In this document: positions 47,558 to 56,084 of the stretch, one piece after another
Position numbering within the stretch: the first letter of the stretch is position 1
How the letters are laid out: each line of letters starts with the position of its first letter
Source of the DNA: an uncultured Flavobacteriales bacterium
GTDB taxonomy: Bacteria > Bacteroidota > Bacteroidia > Flavobacteriales_E > Vicingaceae
Assembly: GCA_913056345.1 (NCBI GenBank)
Contig: CAJXMH010000019.1
Location: 1 to 56,234, forward strand
Reading direction: 5' to 3'
Length of the DNA stretch: 56,234 bases
Notes under the pieces: model-generated
Seen by the model: only the letters and a program-made list of their open reading frames with translations
Told to the model about the DNA's origin: nothing
Databases searched by the model: none
Program-made: the position numbers and the translations under genes

Positions 47558-47573
47558 AACGAAAGTTGTGCCA
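47558..47573 (-). promoter_or_regulatory. Possible sigma-54 (-24/-12) promoter of groESL
   Basis: On the minus strand TGGCAC is followed after five bases by TCGTT, compared with TGGCAC-N5-TTGCW. The -24 half is perfect; the -12 half has two mismatches. The GG lies where transcription would begin near 47548, 28 bases before the groES ATG. No sigma-A box of similar quality is visible. Confidence 0.35.
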
Positions 47574-47617
47574 GTACTATCTTTTTCATGAAAACGGTAA
47601 TTATTTCACTTTTGAGC

Positions 47618-47655
47618 AAAAAAAATGTCAGCATGTGCTGACATACTGACATTTT
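47618..47655 (-). terminator. Terminator after secG with TGTCAG repeats
   Basis: On the minus strand a 9-base-pair stem (ATGTCAGCA with TGCTGACAT, two-base loop) is followed by eight T. A further copy of ATGTCAG precedes it, allowing an alternative longer stem. It ends the miaB-secG unit. The repeats also lie 45 to 80 bases upstream of the possible groESL sigma-54 site. Confidence 0.75.
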
Positions 47656-47676
47656 ACAGTTTCGTATTTAGGAAGT

Positions 47677-48060
47677 TTATTCGCTATCCTCTTCAGTTTG
47701 CTCATCTCCCATCGGTAAAGCTGCATTGTCAGATGCCTGACCTGAAGGAACTCCCTCTTGGATTACAGGAGCTTGGCTTTGTGGAATTACTTGTTGAGCT
47801 TCACCTGCAATTTCAGATTCATTAGTCGTTACAACTTCGTTGCCACCGATTAAAGAAGATGAGATTACACTTAAAATAATGAGCGCAATACCAAGAGACC
47901 AAGTAGCTTTTTCTAAGAAATCGGTTGTTTTTCTAACGCCCATTACTTGGTTAGATGAAGAAAAGTTTGATGCTAAACCACCTTTTGGGTTCTGTACTAA
48001 TATGACAAATATTAAAAGTATAGCGACAATAAAAATAAGTACTGATATGAAAATAAACAT
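47677..48060 (-). CDS. secG: Preprotein translocase subunit SecG
   Basis: Small membrane subunit of the SecYEG channel. The 127-residue protein has two membrane helices (about 1-21 and 52-70) and the conserved cytoplasmic loop VLVQNPKGGLASNFSSSNQVMGVRK-like segment between them (LVQNPKGGL visible at 22-30). The C-terminal 45 residues are acidic and Gln/Pro-rich, an extension common in Bacteroidota. It is the last gene of the leftward unit, six bases after the TPR protein. Confidence 0.95.
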   Translation of the reverse strand: MFIFISVLIFIVAILLIFVILVQNPKGGLASNFSSSNQVMGVRKTTDFLEKATWSLGIALIILSVISSSLIGGNEVVTTNESEIAGEAQQVIPQSQAPVIQEGVPSGQASDNAALPMGDEQTEEDSE

Positions 48061-48066
48061 CTTAGG

Positions 48067-49011
48067 TTATGAATTTAGTTCGTCCTGTAATCTCTGAATT
48101 TGGCCTGCAAAATAAATCTTTTTTTCTGGATATTTCAATTGAAGTTTTTGAAATGCTTCGATCGCTTTTTCATAATTGCCTTGTTGAGCATACACATTGG
48201 CCAATGTTTCGGTAATTAGATCGCCATCTTCTTGAACACTTAAGCGTGCCATTTTAGCCGGAGAGTAAAACTCTTGCTTACTTCTTCGAGCGGTTTGATC
48301 AAAAGCTTTCAATCCCTTTTGAGCTTCAGGACTAGCCTGATCCCAAATGGGTTTTTTCTTCGGCTCATCACTGTAATGAGACAACCAATCCGAGAAGCTG
48401 TGGTTTTCGTTTTCAACAAACTTCTCTACATCATTGTCTTCTTCAAGCTGACTCTCTTCTCCTAAGCTTTCGTTAAATTGACTGTCTGACTCTTCCAGTT
48501 TTTTAGACTCTTCATCAACCTCTAACAAAATACTACTGTTTATGGCAGCTGTAATTAATTGTTCCTCTAGAACATCGTCTAAAGTCTCATTGGGCTTGGT
48601 TTTGTCTTGTTGTTCTTCGCGATTCTTTTCCGGAGCTGGAGCTTTAGGGAGCTCTTCTTGTGCCGAAACTTCTTCAGCCTGCTTTATTTCTTTATTCTCT
48701 CTTGCGTCAATTTTTGGCTGTTCACTTATTTCGCTTCTGTGTAATGAAGGTTTTTCATCTACCTTATTTTCATTTTCCGATTGATCGAAATGGAGTTCAT
48801 GCAACTTCTTTCGGTCATTAGCATATGCAGCAGCTTTTCTTAGCTGTTTTTCAAATTTTAAGTTTTCATGCTGGTGATAAGCAACTGACAACATAATTTG
48901 AGCTGTATTAAAAAATGGAAACTCTTCAAGTAATTTTTCCATTTCATTAGTTTGCTCAACAGTGTATTGAGTGTTAGGCTTTAATAGCGCTATGAGTTCG
49001 CTTTTTTTCAT
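48067..49011 (-). CDS. Acidic protein with C-terminal TPR motif, unknown function
   Basis: From the ATG at 49011 it has 314 residues. The N-terminal 85 residues are helical (LIALLKPNTQYTVEQTNEME, FFNTAQIMLSVAYHQHENL). The middle (about 85-215) is low-complexity and very acidic, full of Glu, Lys and Ser. The C-terminus has a TPR (LANVYAQQGNYEKAIEAFQKL) that ends with KKIYFAGQIQRLQDEL. No signal peptide, so it is cytoplasmic. It shares one base with the lptE stop and precedes secG by six bases. Proteins of this kind occupy the same slot in many Bacteroidota; the function is not known to me. Confidence 0.85.
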   Translation of the reverse strand: MKKSELIALLKPNTQYTVEQTNEMEKLLEEFPFFNTAQIMLSVAYHQHENLKFEKQLRKAAAYANDRKKLHELHFDQSENENKVDEKPSLHRSEISEQPKIDARENKEIKQAEEVSAQEELPKAPAPEKNREEQQDKTKPNETLDDVLEEQLITAAINSSILLEVDEESKKLEESDSQFNESLGEESQLEEDNDVEKFVENENHSFSDWLSHYSDEPKKKPIWDQASPEAQKGLKAFDQTARRSKQEFYSPAKMARLSVQEDGDLITETLANVYAQQGNYEKAIEAFQKLQLKYPEKKIYFAGQIQRLQDELNS

Positions 49012-49526
49012 TACCAATTGGTCACCGACTTATTGAAAATGTCTTGAGTTAATTGATCGTTAATGCTATTCAAAATATCTTCTTCCACTGAACTCAAATC
49101 TAGAGCTGTTTCAAAATCTTCAAATCTTGAAAAATTCTGTTCAAAATTTTGGCTCTCGTCATTGTTGTTAGTGAACTTGACTTTTACACTCATGGTAACA
49201 CGGGTAAGGGCAGCCGCTTCATTACCCTGTATGGCAACAGGTGCAGAATTGTAGCCTGTTATTGCTCCCTCAAACTCTAAATCTCCATTTGACTTTACTA
49301 AGACTAAATTCGTTTGTGAGAGAAAGATGTCTTTTAGCGCTTCTGTAAAAAGTTGACCGGAGTTAGGTGGAGCTAAGGTAGCGTAAACCGGGAAGAAGTC
49401 TATAGAAACAGTTTTAACTTCAGGAGCGATGGAAGCTCCGGTAAATGAGTATGATGCAGTGCAGGAAAGTTGCAATAAACCAAACCCGATAAAAACATAA
49501 AATAGCTTTCGTAGACTTTTATTCAA
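49011..49526 (-). CDS. lptE: LptE family LPS-assembly lipoprotein
   Basis: Bacteroidota-type LptE, the lipoprotein plug of the LptD channel that places lipopolysaccharide in the outer membrane. The 171-residue protein has a signal peptide with lipobox LQLSC (Cys22), then the family opening YSFTGASIAPEVKTVSIDFF, ALKDIFLSQTNLVLV and VTMSVKVKFTN. It sits between the sigma-54 activator (eight-base overlap) and the TPR protein (one-base overlap). LptD is not in the window. Confidence 0.9.
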   Translation of the reverse strand: MNKSLRKLFYVFIGFGLLQLSCTASYSFTGASIAPEVKTVSIDFFPVYATLAPPNSGQLFTEALKDIFLSQTNLVLVKSNGDLEFEGAITGYNSAPVAIQGNEAAALTRVTMSVKVKFTNNNDESQNFEQNFSRFEDFETALDLSSVEEDILNSINDQLTQDIFNKSVTNW

Positions 49527-50805
49527 TGTCGTACTCTTTAATTTTTCGATACAAAGTTCGCTCAGAAATACCTAGATCCTCTGCGGCGTATTTTCTTTTG
49601 CCATTGTGTTTGCTTAAGGCTTTTATGATCAGCCTTTTCTCAGCATCAGAAATACTTAAACTTTCTTCAATTTCTTCTGCTTCTTCAATTTCCTGATAGT
49701 ACTCTGCACTATGCTCTTCTTCAGTTTCATCATTCAGTTTCACCTGACTGTGTTCATGATCATTTTCTTCCTTGCTACTGTATTCGGCTAATTGAAGTTT
49801 GCGAAATTCAAATTTATCACTTTCGCTATCTCCATAAAGTCTCTGATACGCTTGTTCATTGATTTCTTCCCTATCATCTCTTTTAGGGTTTTGCATCATC
49901 TCATGAACAACTTGTTTCAAATCATTCATGTCATTCTTCATCTCGAACAATACTTTATAAAGAATCTCTCTTTCACTGAGGTTTTCTTCTTTTCCATTGT
50001 AAATAATCGGTAAAGAAGCACCACTATTCTCAGGTAAGTAGTGAAGCAATTTTTCTTCCGTGATAAACTTATCTTCTTCAATTACTGAAATCTGCTCAGT
50101 TACATTTTTTAGCTGTCTAACATTTCCAGGCCATCGGTATTTTAAAAGTCTGTCTTTAGCACCTTCGCTAAGGCGAATGGCAGGCATGTGGTATTTATCG
50201 GCAAAGTCAGCTGCAAATTTTCTAAACAAGAGATAAATATCGTCTTTACGTTCTCGGAGGGGAGAAACTTCTATAGGTACAGTGTTAAGGCGGTAAAACA
50301 AGTCTTCACGAAACTTCTCTTTTTTTATGGCCTCAGGGATGTTTACGTTGGTTGCAGCCACTATCCTAACGTCAGTTTTTTGAACTTTAGACGAACCAAC
50401 TTTCATAAACTCTCCTGATTCTAGAACCCTTAAGAGTCTTGCTTGAGTGGGTAAAGGCAGTTCGGCAACTTCATCTAAAAATATGGTACCTCCATCTGCT
50501 ACTTCAAAATATCCTTTACGACTTTCATGTGCCCCAGTAAATGAGCCTTTCTCATGGCCAAAAAGTTCTGAATCAATCGTTCCTTCAGGAATCGCCCCGC
50601 AGTTCACGGCAATGTATTTATTGTGCTTGCGCACACTTTGGTAGTGAATGATTTGTGGCATTACTTCTTTTCCAGAACCACTTTCACCACTTATTAGAAC
50701 AGAGAGATCTGTCGGTGCAACCTGTATAGCAATGTCAATGGCACGATTTAAGGCTTCTGAGTGGCCAATTATGCCAAATCTTCTTTTAACTTGCTCGTGC
50801 TTCAT
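49519..50805 (-). CDS. Sigma-54-dependent transcriptional activator (no receiver domain)
   Basis: From the ATG at 50805 the 428-residue protein starts directly with the AAA+ domain, with no receiver, GAF or PAS domain. Walker A is GESGSGKE (40-47), the sigma-54 contact loop is GSFTGA at 87-92 (Ala to Ser in the GAFTGA consensus), and Walker B is [11 protein letters not shown]. After an acidic insert (about 275-375, many Glu) comes a Fis-type HTH ([21 protein letters not shown]). It overlaps miaB by four bases and lptE by eight. Control may come through gene dosage or a partner protein, since no input domain is seen. Confidence 0.94.
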   Translation of the reverse strand: MKHEQVKRRFGIIGHSEALNRAIDIAIQVAPTDLSVLISGESGSGKEVMPQIIHYQSVRKHNKYIAVNCGAIPEGTIDSELFGHEKGSFTGAHESRKGYFEVADGGTIFLDEVAELPLPTQARLLRVLESGEFMKVGSSKVQKTDVRIVAATNVNIPEAIKKEKFREDLFYRLNTVPIEVSPLRERKDDIYLLFRKFAADFADKYHMPAIRLSEGAKDRLLKYRWPGNVRQLKNVTEQISVIEEDKFITEEKLLHYLPENSGASLPIIYNGKEENLSEREILYKVLFEMKNDMNDLKQVVHEMMQNPKRDDREEINEQAYQRLYGDSESDKFEFRKLQLAEYSSKEENDHEHSQVKLNDETEEEHSAEYYQEIEEAEEIEESLSISDAEKRLIIKALSKHNGKRKYAAEDLGISERTLYRKIKEYDIE

Positions 50806-52250
50806 GCTATTGCTTCTCCCATTAAGGTAGCTGATGTGCAATCATGTACCTTTACCATCACATAGTCTCCTGCTTTGTAGTTTTTTCTAGGAAAAACTAC
50901 TACTGAATTGTGTGTATTGCGTCCGTAGAGCTCCTGGTCTGATTTTTTAGAAACACCTTCTACCAAGACTTCATAAGTTTTGCCAATGTCTTTCTTCAAT
51001 TGTTCATGCGAATGCTTTTGCTGTAGCGCTATAATTTCTGAAAGCCTTCGCTGTTTATCTGCTTCAGGTACATCATCTTCAAACTTCCTTTGAGCTAGAG
51101 TATTGGGCCTTTCAGAATACTTGAACATGTAAGAAAAGTGATATTTCACTTCTTCCATTAAACTAAGCGTATCTTGGTGTTCTTCTTCTGTTTCACTGCA
51201 AAAGCCTGCAATAATATCAGCAGAGATTGCACAATCGGGAATTATCCTTTTGATTGCTTCTACTCGATTTAGATACCATTCTCTGGTATATCCGCGATTC
51301 ATTAATTCTAAAACCCTGCTGTTTCCTGATTGAAAAGGCAGGTGAATGTATTTGCAAATGTTATCGTGCTTTGCCATAACATGCAGCACATCGTCTGTCA
51401 TGTCTTTGGGATGCGAAGTAGAAAATCGAATTCTCACCTTACGATCCACTTGAGCAACTAATTCCATTAACTGAGCAAAGTTGACACTGCGTTTTTGTTC
51501 TTCTTCAGAAAGCTTATCGAATTCTTTTTTAGGACCACCCCCATACCATAAATATGAGTCAACGTTTTGGCCTAGGAGAGTTACTTCTTTATATCCATTT
51601 TCAGCAAGCTGTTTCACCTCTTCGACAATCGTTTCAGGATCTCTACTTCTTTCCCTTCCTCTTGTAAAAGGAACCACACAGAAGGTACACATGTTATCGC
51701 AACCTCTAGTAATGGAAACAAAAGCAGTTACTCCATTTCCACCCAATCTTACAGGACTGATATCTCCATAGGTTTCCTCTTTAGATAGAATTACATTCAC
51801 CGCTTTTCTTCCTCCATCAACTTCATTCACAAGATCAGGAAGGTTTCGATAGGCATCAGGTCCTACTACAAGGTCAACCAGCTTCTCTTCGTCCAATAAT
51901 TTGGCTTTCATTCTTTCGGCCATGCAGCCTAGCACACCGATAATCATCTCAGGCTTTTTCTTTTTCACTTGGTGAAAGCTCTGGAGCCTCTTCCTCACTG
52001 TTTGCTCAGCTTTCTCGCGAATAGAGCAGGTATTAACAAACACGATATCAGCCTCCTGCATCAATTTGGTCGTTTCATAGCCTTCTTTCTCTAAGATAGA
52101 AGCTACTATTTCACTATCAGAAAAATTCATTTGACAGCCATAGCTTTCTATATAAACTTTCCTGCCGTTAGAGCCTGGGCCTTGAGAGTAACGCTCTATT
52201 GCTTCTCCCTGACGAGATTCGTCTAATAATTTCTCCTCTGTTTCGATCAT
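50802..52250 (-). CDS. miaB: tRNA-2-methylthio-N6-dimethylallyladenosine synthase
   Basis: Radical-SAM methylthiotransferase that adds the methylthio group to i6A37 of tRNAs. The 482-residue protein has the N-terminal UPF0004 domain with Cys39, Cys75 and Cys109, the radical SAM cluster [10 protein letters not shown] with Cys184, Cys188 and Cys191, GQNVDSYLW, and a C-terminal TRAM domain (about 418-480). It is the first gene of the leftward unit miaB - activator - lptE - TPR - secG. All six cluster cysteines are kept. Confidence 0.97.
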   Translation of the reverse strand: MIETEEKLLDESRQGEAIERYSQGPGSNGRKVYIESYGCQMNFSDSEIVASILEKEGYETTKLMQEADIVFVNTCSIREKAEQTVRKRLQSFHQVKKKKPEMIIGVLGCMAERMKAKLLDEEKLVDLVVGPDAYRNLPDLVNEVDGGRKAVNVILSKEETYGDISPVRLGGNGVTAFVSITRGCDNMCTFCVVPFTRGRERSRDPETIVEEVKQLAENGYKEVTLLGQNVDSYLWYGGGPKKEFDKLSEEEQKRSVNFAQLMELVAQVDRKVRIRFSTSHPKDMTDDVLHVMAKHDNICKYIHLPFQSGNSRVLELMNRGYTREWYLNRVEAIKRIIPDCAISADIIAGFCSETEEEHQDTLSLMEEVKYHFSYMFKYSERPNTLAQRKFEDDVPEADKQRRLSEIIALQQKHSHEQLKKDIGKTYEVLVEGVSKKSDQELYGRNTHNSVVVFPRKNYKAGDYVMVKVHDCTSATLMGEAIA

Positions 52251-52273
52251 GCTGCTTTGCTTGAAATGAAAGG

Positions 52274-52281
52274 CAAAATTA
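52274..52281 (-). promoter_or_regulatory. Candidate -7 element for miaB (TAATTTTG)
   Basis: Exact TAnnTTTG match on the minus strand, 24 bases before the miaB ATG. A one-mismatch -33 box (TCTG, 52304-52307) is at a 22-base spacing. Confidence 0.45.
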
Positions 52282-52413
52282 GGAAATGTAGTTTGAACTG
52301 TGACAGATTGGCATAATGAAGCGCTTCAATTTCCTTTGGTCGGATTGATTGAATTTTTATATTATATAAATATAATATAGTAATCAAGCTGAACGAAAAT
52401 CTAATCAAGCTTG

Positions 52414-52444
52414 TTTGTGTACATCCAAATATTAACTTTATTTG
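52414..52444 (+). promoter_or_regulatory. Probable promoter of topA
   Basis: TTTG (52414-52417), a 19-base spacer and TTTATTTG (52437-52444) match the Bacteroidota promoter with one mismatch. The topA ATG is 40 bases downstream. Confidence 0.5.
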
Positions 52445-52483
52445 CGCTGCATTTTTGAAGCACACAAACACAAAAACTAATTT

Positions 52484-54811
52484 ATGTCTAAGAATTTAGT
52501 CATTGTAGAGTCTCCTGCAAAAGCCAAAACTATAGAGGGTTTTTTGGGAAAGGACTACACCGTCAAATCAAGTTTCGGGCACATTCGGGATCTACCTGGA
52601 AAAAATCTTTCAATTGATATAGAAAATGATTTTGAGCCTGAATACGTAATCAGTGATGACAAAAAGAAAGTTGTAGCAGAACTGAAGAAGCTTGCTAAAA
52701 AGGCTGAAACAGTATGGTTAGCAACGGATGAGGATCGCGAAGGGGAGGCTATCTCTTGGCATTTGCTTGAAGCATTAAAGCTTAAAGAGAAGGAAACCAA
52801 AAGGATCGTTTTTCACGAGATCACCAAAGATGCCATTCATAAAGCGATTTCAAACCCAAGAACAGTAAATAAGAATTTGGTAGATGCACAGCAAGCCCGA
52901 CGAGTTCTTGATCGTCTGGTAGGTTACGAACTATCGCCCGTCTTATGGAAAAAAGTAAAACCTTCTCTTTCTGCAGGAAGGGTACAATCTGTTACAGTTA
53001 GGTTATTAGTAGAAAGAGAAAGAGAAATAAAGAATTTTAAGAGTGCAGACTATTTTAAAGTAGTTGGATATTTCTACAAAGAAGGAGATCGCACTTTTAA
53101 AGCTGAAGTAAGCAGCAGGTTCAAAACCTATGAGGAAGCTAGAGGCTTCTTAGAAGAATGCAAGGCTTCATCATATAGCGTAAAGGATTTAAAGAAGAAA
53201 CCAGCAACCAAATCACCTGCAGCTCCCTTTACCACATCAACCTTACAACAAGAGGCGAGTAGAAAGCTTGGCTTTTCAGTTTCTCAAACCATGGTGGTTG
53301 CTCAAAAACTCTATGAAGCAGGTAAGATAACCTACATGAGAACAGACTCGGTTAATTTATCTGACCAAGCGATTAAAGGTGCTAAGGCATACATTTGCAA
53401 TGAGTTTGGCGAAGATTACTCGAAATCTCGAAAGTTTGCCACTAAATCAAAAGGAGCACAAGAGGCTCACGAAGCCATTAGGCCAACCAATTTATCTGTA
53501 TCTAATTTAAAAGGTGATTCTCAGGAAAGTCGTCTATACGAGCTCATATGGAAGCGAACCATTGCTTCTCAAATGAGTAACGCAAAAATTGAGCGAACTA
53601 CTGTTACCTTAGACGTATCTGAATCTAAAACTGACTTTACTGCGAAGGGAGAGATCATCACTTTTGAGGGTTTTTTAAAGGTGTACTTAGAATCAACAGA
53701 TGATGAGGATTCAGAAGAGCAAAGTGACATGTTGCCTGCAATGAAGGAAGGGGATGCTATCTTGCGAGAGCACATAACAGCTACCCAGCGGTTTACCAAA
53801 CATCCTCCACGTTATCAAGAAGCTAGCTTAGTTAGAAAGCTTGAAGAATTGGGTATTGGTCGGCCTTCTACTTATGCCCCAACAATTTCAACCATACAAA
53901 AACGTGGCTATGTTGTGAAAGAAAGCAGAGATGGGGAACAACGCCAATACCTCTCACTTACCCTAAACGACGATGGTCTAAGTGAAGAAAAGAAAACAGA
54001 GCGCACAGGCGCTGAAAAAAATAAACTCTTTCCTACCGATATTGGAATGGTTGTGACGGATTTTTTATCAGGTCATTTCGAAACCATCATGGATTACAGC
54101 TTTACTGCAGATGTAGAAAAACAGTTTGACGACATTGCAGACGGTATGCTAAAGTGGAGTAAGATGATCGAGAAATTCTACAATCCATTTCATTCTAATG
54201 TTGAAGAAACCCTTGAAAATGCAGATCGTGCAAAAGGGGAAAGAGAACTAGGGATAGATCCCAAAAGCGGTAAGCCCGTGATTGCTAGAATAGGCCGGTA
54301 TGGACCAATGGTTCAAATTGGAAGCGTAGAAGACGAAGAAAAACCAAAGTTTGCCTCACTGCTGAAGGAACAAAGTATTGAAACAATTTCCTTTGAAGAG
54401 GCACTTGAGCTGTTCAAGCTTCCTCGTGAGGTTGGTGAATATGAAGGAAAAAAGGTTACTGCTGCAATTGGTCGATTTGGACCATACATTAGGTGGAATA
54501 ATTTGTTTGTTTCACTTAAAAAAGATGAAGGCGATGAGCCGTTGACAGTAGAGCTTGATCGAGCCATTGAGCTGATTGAAATCAAGAAAGAACAAGAGAA
54601 AAACAAGTATATCAAGACTTTTGAAGAAGATAAGGATGTACAAGTCTTGAATGGTCGCTACGGGCCTTACATCAAAATTGGTAGAAAAAATTTCAAAATA
54701 CCTAAAGATAAAAAGCCCGAAGAACTTACTTTAGAGGAGTGTAAAGAAATTGCCAAAGCGGCTCCTGCTAAACGAAGAGGAAGAAAAACAGCAAAAGCAA
54801 AGAAAAAATAA
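52484..54811 (+). CDS. topA: DNA topoisomerase I (type IA)
   Basis: Relaxes negative supercoils through a 5'-phosphotyrosine. The 775-residue protein has the Toprim start LVIVESPAKAKTIEGFLG and DEDREGEAISWHL, nucleophile Tyr284 (ITYMRTDSVNLS), and GIGRPSTYAPTISTIQKRGY. The C-terminus has no Cys4 zinc ribbons; instead there are three short repeats (ARIGRYGPMVQIG, AAIGRFGPYIRWN, LNGRYGPYIKIG) of the zinc-free topoisomerase C-terminal repeat type and a Lys/Arg tail. The stop overlaps the start of the arginase-like gene by one base. Confidence 0.97.
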   Translation: MSKNLVIVESPAKAKTIEGFLGKDYTVKSSFGHIRDLPGKNLSIDIENDFEPEYVISDDKKKVVAELKKLAKKAETVWLATDEDREGEAISWHLLEALKLKEKETKRIVFHEITKDAIHKAISNPRTVNKNLVDAQQARRVLDRLVGYELSPVLWKKVKPSLSAGRVQSVTVRLLVEREREIKNFKSADYFKVVGYFYKEGDRTFKAEVSSRFKTYEEARGFLEECKASSYSVKDLKKKPATKSPAAPFTTSTLQQEASRKLGFSVSQTMVVAQKLYEAGKITYMRTDSVNLSDQAIKGAKAYICNEFGEDYSKSRKFATKSKGAQEAHEAIRPTNLSVSNLKGDSQESRLYELIWKRTIASQMSNAKIERTTVTLDVSESKTDFTAKGEIITFEGFLKVYLESTDDEDSEEQSDMLPAMKEGDAILREHITATQRFTKHPPRYQEASLVRKLEELGIGRPSTYAPTISTIQKRGYVVKESRDGEQRQYLSLTLNDDGLSEEKKTERTGAEKNKLFPTDIGMVVTDFLSGHFETIMDYSFTADVEKQFDDIADGMLKWSKMIEKFYNPFHSNVEETLENADRAKGERELGIDPKSGKPVIARIGRYGPMVQIGSVEDEEKPKFASLLKEQSIETISFEEALELFKLPREVGEYEGKKVTAAIGRFGPYIRWNNLFVSLKKDEGDEPLTVELDRAIELIEIKKEQEKNKYIKTFEEDKDVQVLNGRYGPYIKIGRKNFKIPKDKKPEELTLEECKEIAKAAPAKRRGRKTAKAKKK

Positions 54812-55971
54812 TGGTCTGGACCGATTATTTCAAAGCGGTAGATTTAAAATCGCTTTTCCCTTCAGAAGATCTAAATGAACAACAAGTAGGAAGCCAACTA
54901 ACTGATTATAGTATTGAAGAAATCCAAGACTATGACATTGTTATCTTTAACGTAGAAGAAGATCGAGCTGCATATTTAAAGGGTAGTGCTCAGTCAGGAG
55001 ACCATTTTAGGAAAGCATTTTATTCACTTTATTGGAATGAAAAAAAGTTAAAGGTCGCCGATCTAGGAACTTTAGCTGCAGGTGATCAGCTAACCGATAC
55101 TTATTTTGCACTTGAAGAGTGTTTAACTTATTTTCTAAAACAAGGAGTACTTCCTATTGTGATTGGCGGGAGCCAAGATCTCGCTCTGGCGACCTATCGC
55201 GCATACGGTAAGCAAGAACAACTGGTTAATCTTACTTCAATTGATTCTGCTTTTAGGCTCGGAGATGCAGATGATCAAATAAGGGAAAATAATTTTTTGA
55301 GTAAAATATTGCTGCAACAGCCTAATGTGCTTTTCAATTATAGCAATTTGGGTTATCAAACTTATTTGGTCGACTCTAATTCCTTTTCGCTTTTAGATGA
55401 ATTGTTTTATGACATTCACCGACTAGGAAAATTTAAAACGGATATGAAACTGGCTGAGCCACTAATTCGAAATGCAGATTTCATCAGTTTTAGCATGAAT
55501 GCACTAGCCCAGCCCTATTCACCTGCCGCTTCTCAGGTTTCACCAAATGGCTTTACCGGAGAAGAGGCTTGCCAGTTGGCCCGCTACGCAGGCTTTAACG
55601 ACAAGCTAACTGCCATTGGTTTTTATGACTACAACCCATCAAAAGACCAATCTGATTTGTCAGCAAAATTGCTTGCTCAAATGGTTTGGTATTTTTTAGA
55701 AGGCTTCAATCAACGAAAGCAAGATTTTCCCGCTTGTAATAAAAAAGAATACGTGAAGTATACAGTCGCTATAGACGAGGCAGAGCAGGAATTAGTTTTT
55801 TATAAAAGCCCTAAGAGTGATCGTTGGTGGATGGAAGTTCCTTACCACGCTAATTTTAGAAAGCGATACGAGCGACATTTAATGCTTCCTTGTAATTACG
55901 AAGACTATCAAACTGCCTTACAAAATGAGATTCCTGACCGCTGGTTTCAAACGTATCAGAAACTCAAATAA
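54811..55971 (+). CDS. Arginase/formimidoylglutamase-fold protein lacking most metal ligands
   Basis: The 386-residue protein has the arginase (ureohydrolase) fold pattern, with VIGGSQDLALATYR in the place of GGDH, SIDSAFRL in the place of DAHxD, and SFSMNALAQPYSPA in the place of SFDxDxxDP. Of the six di-manganese ligands only Asp145 remains; the others are Gln122, Ala147, Arg149, Ser228 and Asn230. A binuclear Mn hydrolase is therefore unlikely, though automatic annotation may say formimidoylglutamase. The reading frame is intact and starts within the topA stop (TAATG), so expression is coupled. It lies just upstream of the PorP/SprF gene. I infer a non-catalytic role. Confidence 0.85.
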   Translation: MVWTDYFKAVDLKSLFPSEDLNEQQVGSQLTDYSIEEIQDYDIVIFNVEEDRAAYLKGSAQSGDHFRKAFYSLYWNEKKLKVADLGTLAAGDQLTDTYFALEECLTYFLKQGVLPIVIGGSQDLALATYRAYGKQEQLVNLTSIDSAFRLGDADDQIRENNFLSKILLQQPNVLFNYSNLGYQTYLVDSNSFSLLDELFYDIHRLGKFKTDMKLAEPLIRNADFISFSMNALAQPYSPAASQVSPNGFTGEEACQLARYAGFNDKLTAIGFYDYNPSKDQSDLSAKLLAQMVWYFLEGFNQRKQDFPACNKKEYVKYTVAIDEAEQELVFYKSPKSDRWWMEVPYHANFRKRYERHLMLPCNYEDYQTALQNEIPDRWFQTYQKLK

Positions 55972-56001
55972 CATAAATTTGTCTAAGAAGTTTGAGTAAG
56001 A

Positions 56002-56035
56002 ATTGAATCAGAAATTCAAAATTTGAGTATTTTAG
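56002..56035 (+). promoter_or_regulatory. Weak promoter candidate for porP/sprF
   Basis: ATTG (56002-56005), a 22-base spacer and TATTTTAG (56028-56035) each have one mismatch to the Bacteroidota consensus. The ATG is at 56085. Confidence 0.25.
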
Positions 56036-56084
56036 GCCACTAAAACCAATTTAAAATCCTAGTAAAGCTACTGAATCCCTTACT

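Noticed and set aside
47521-47617. CIRCE (HrcA) operator upstream of groES
   Set aside because: No TTAGCACTC inverted pair or close variant is present in the gap.
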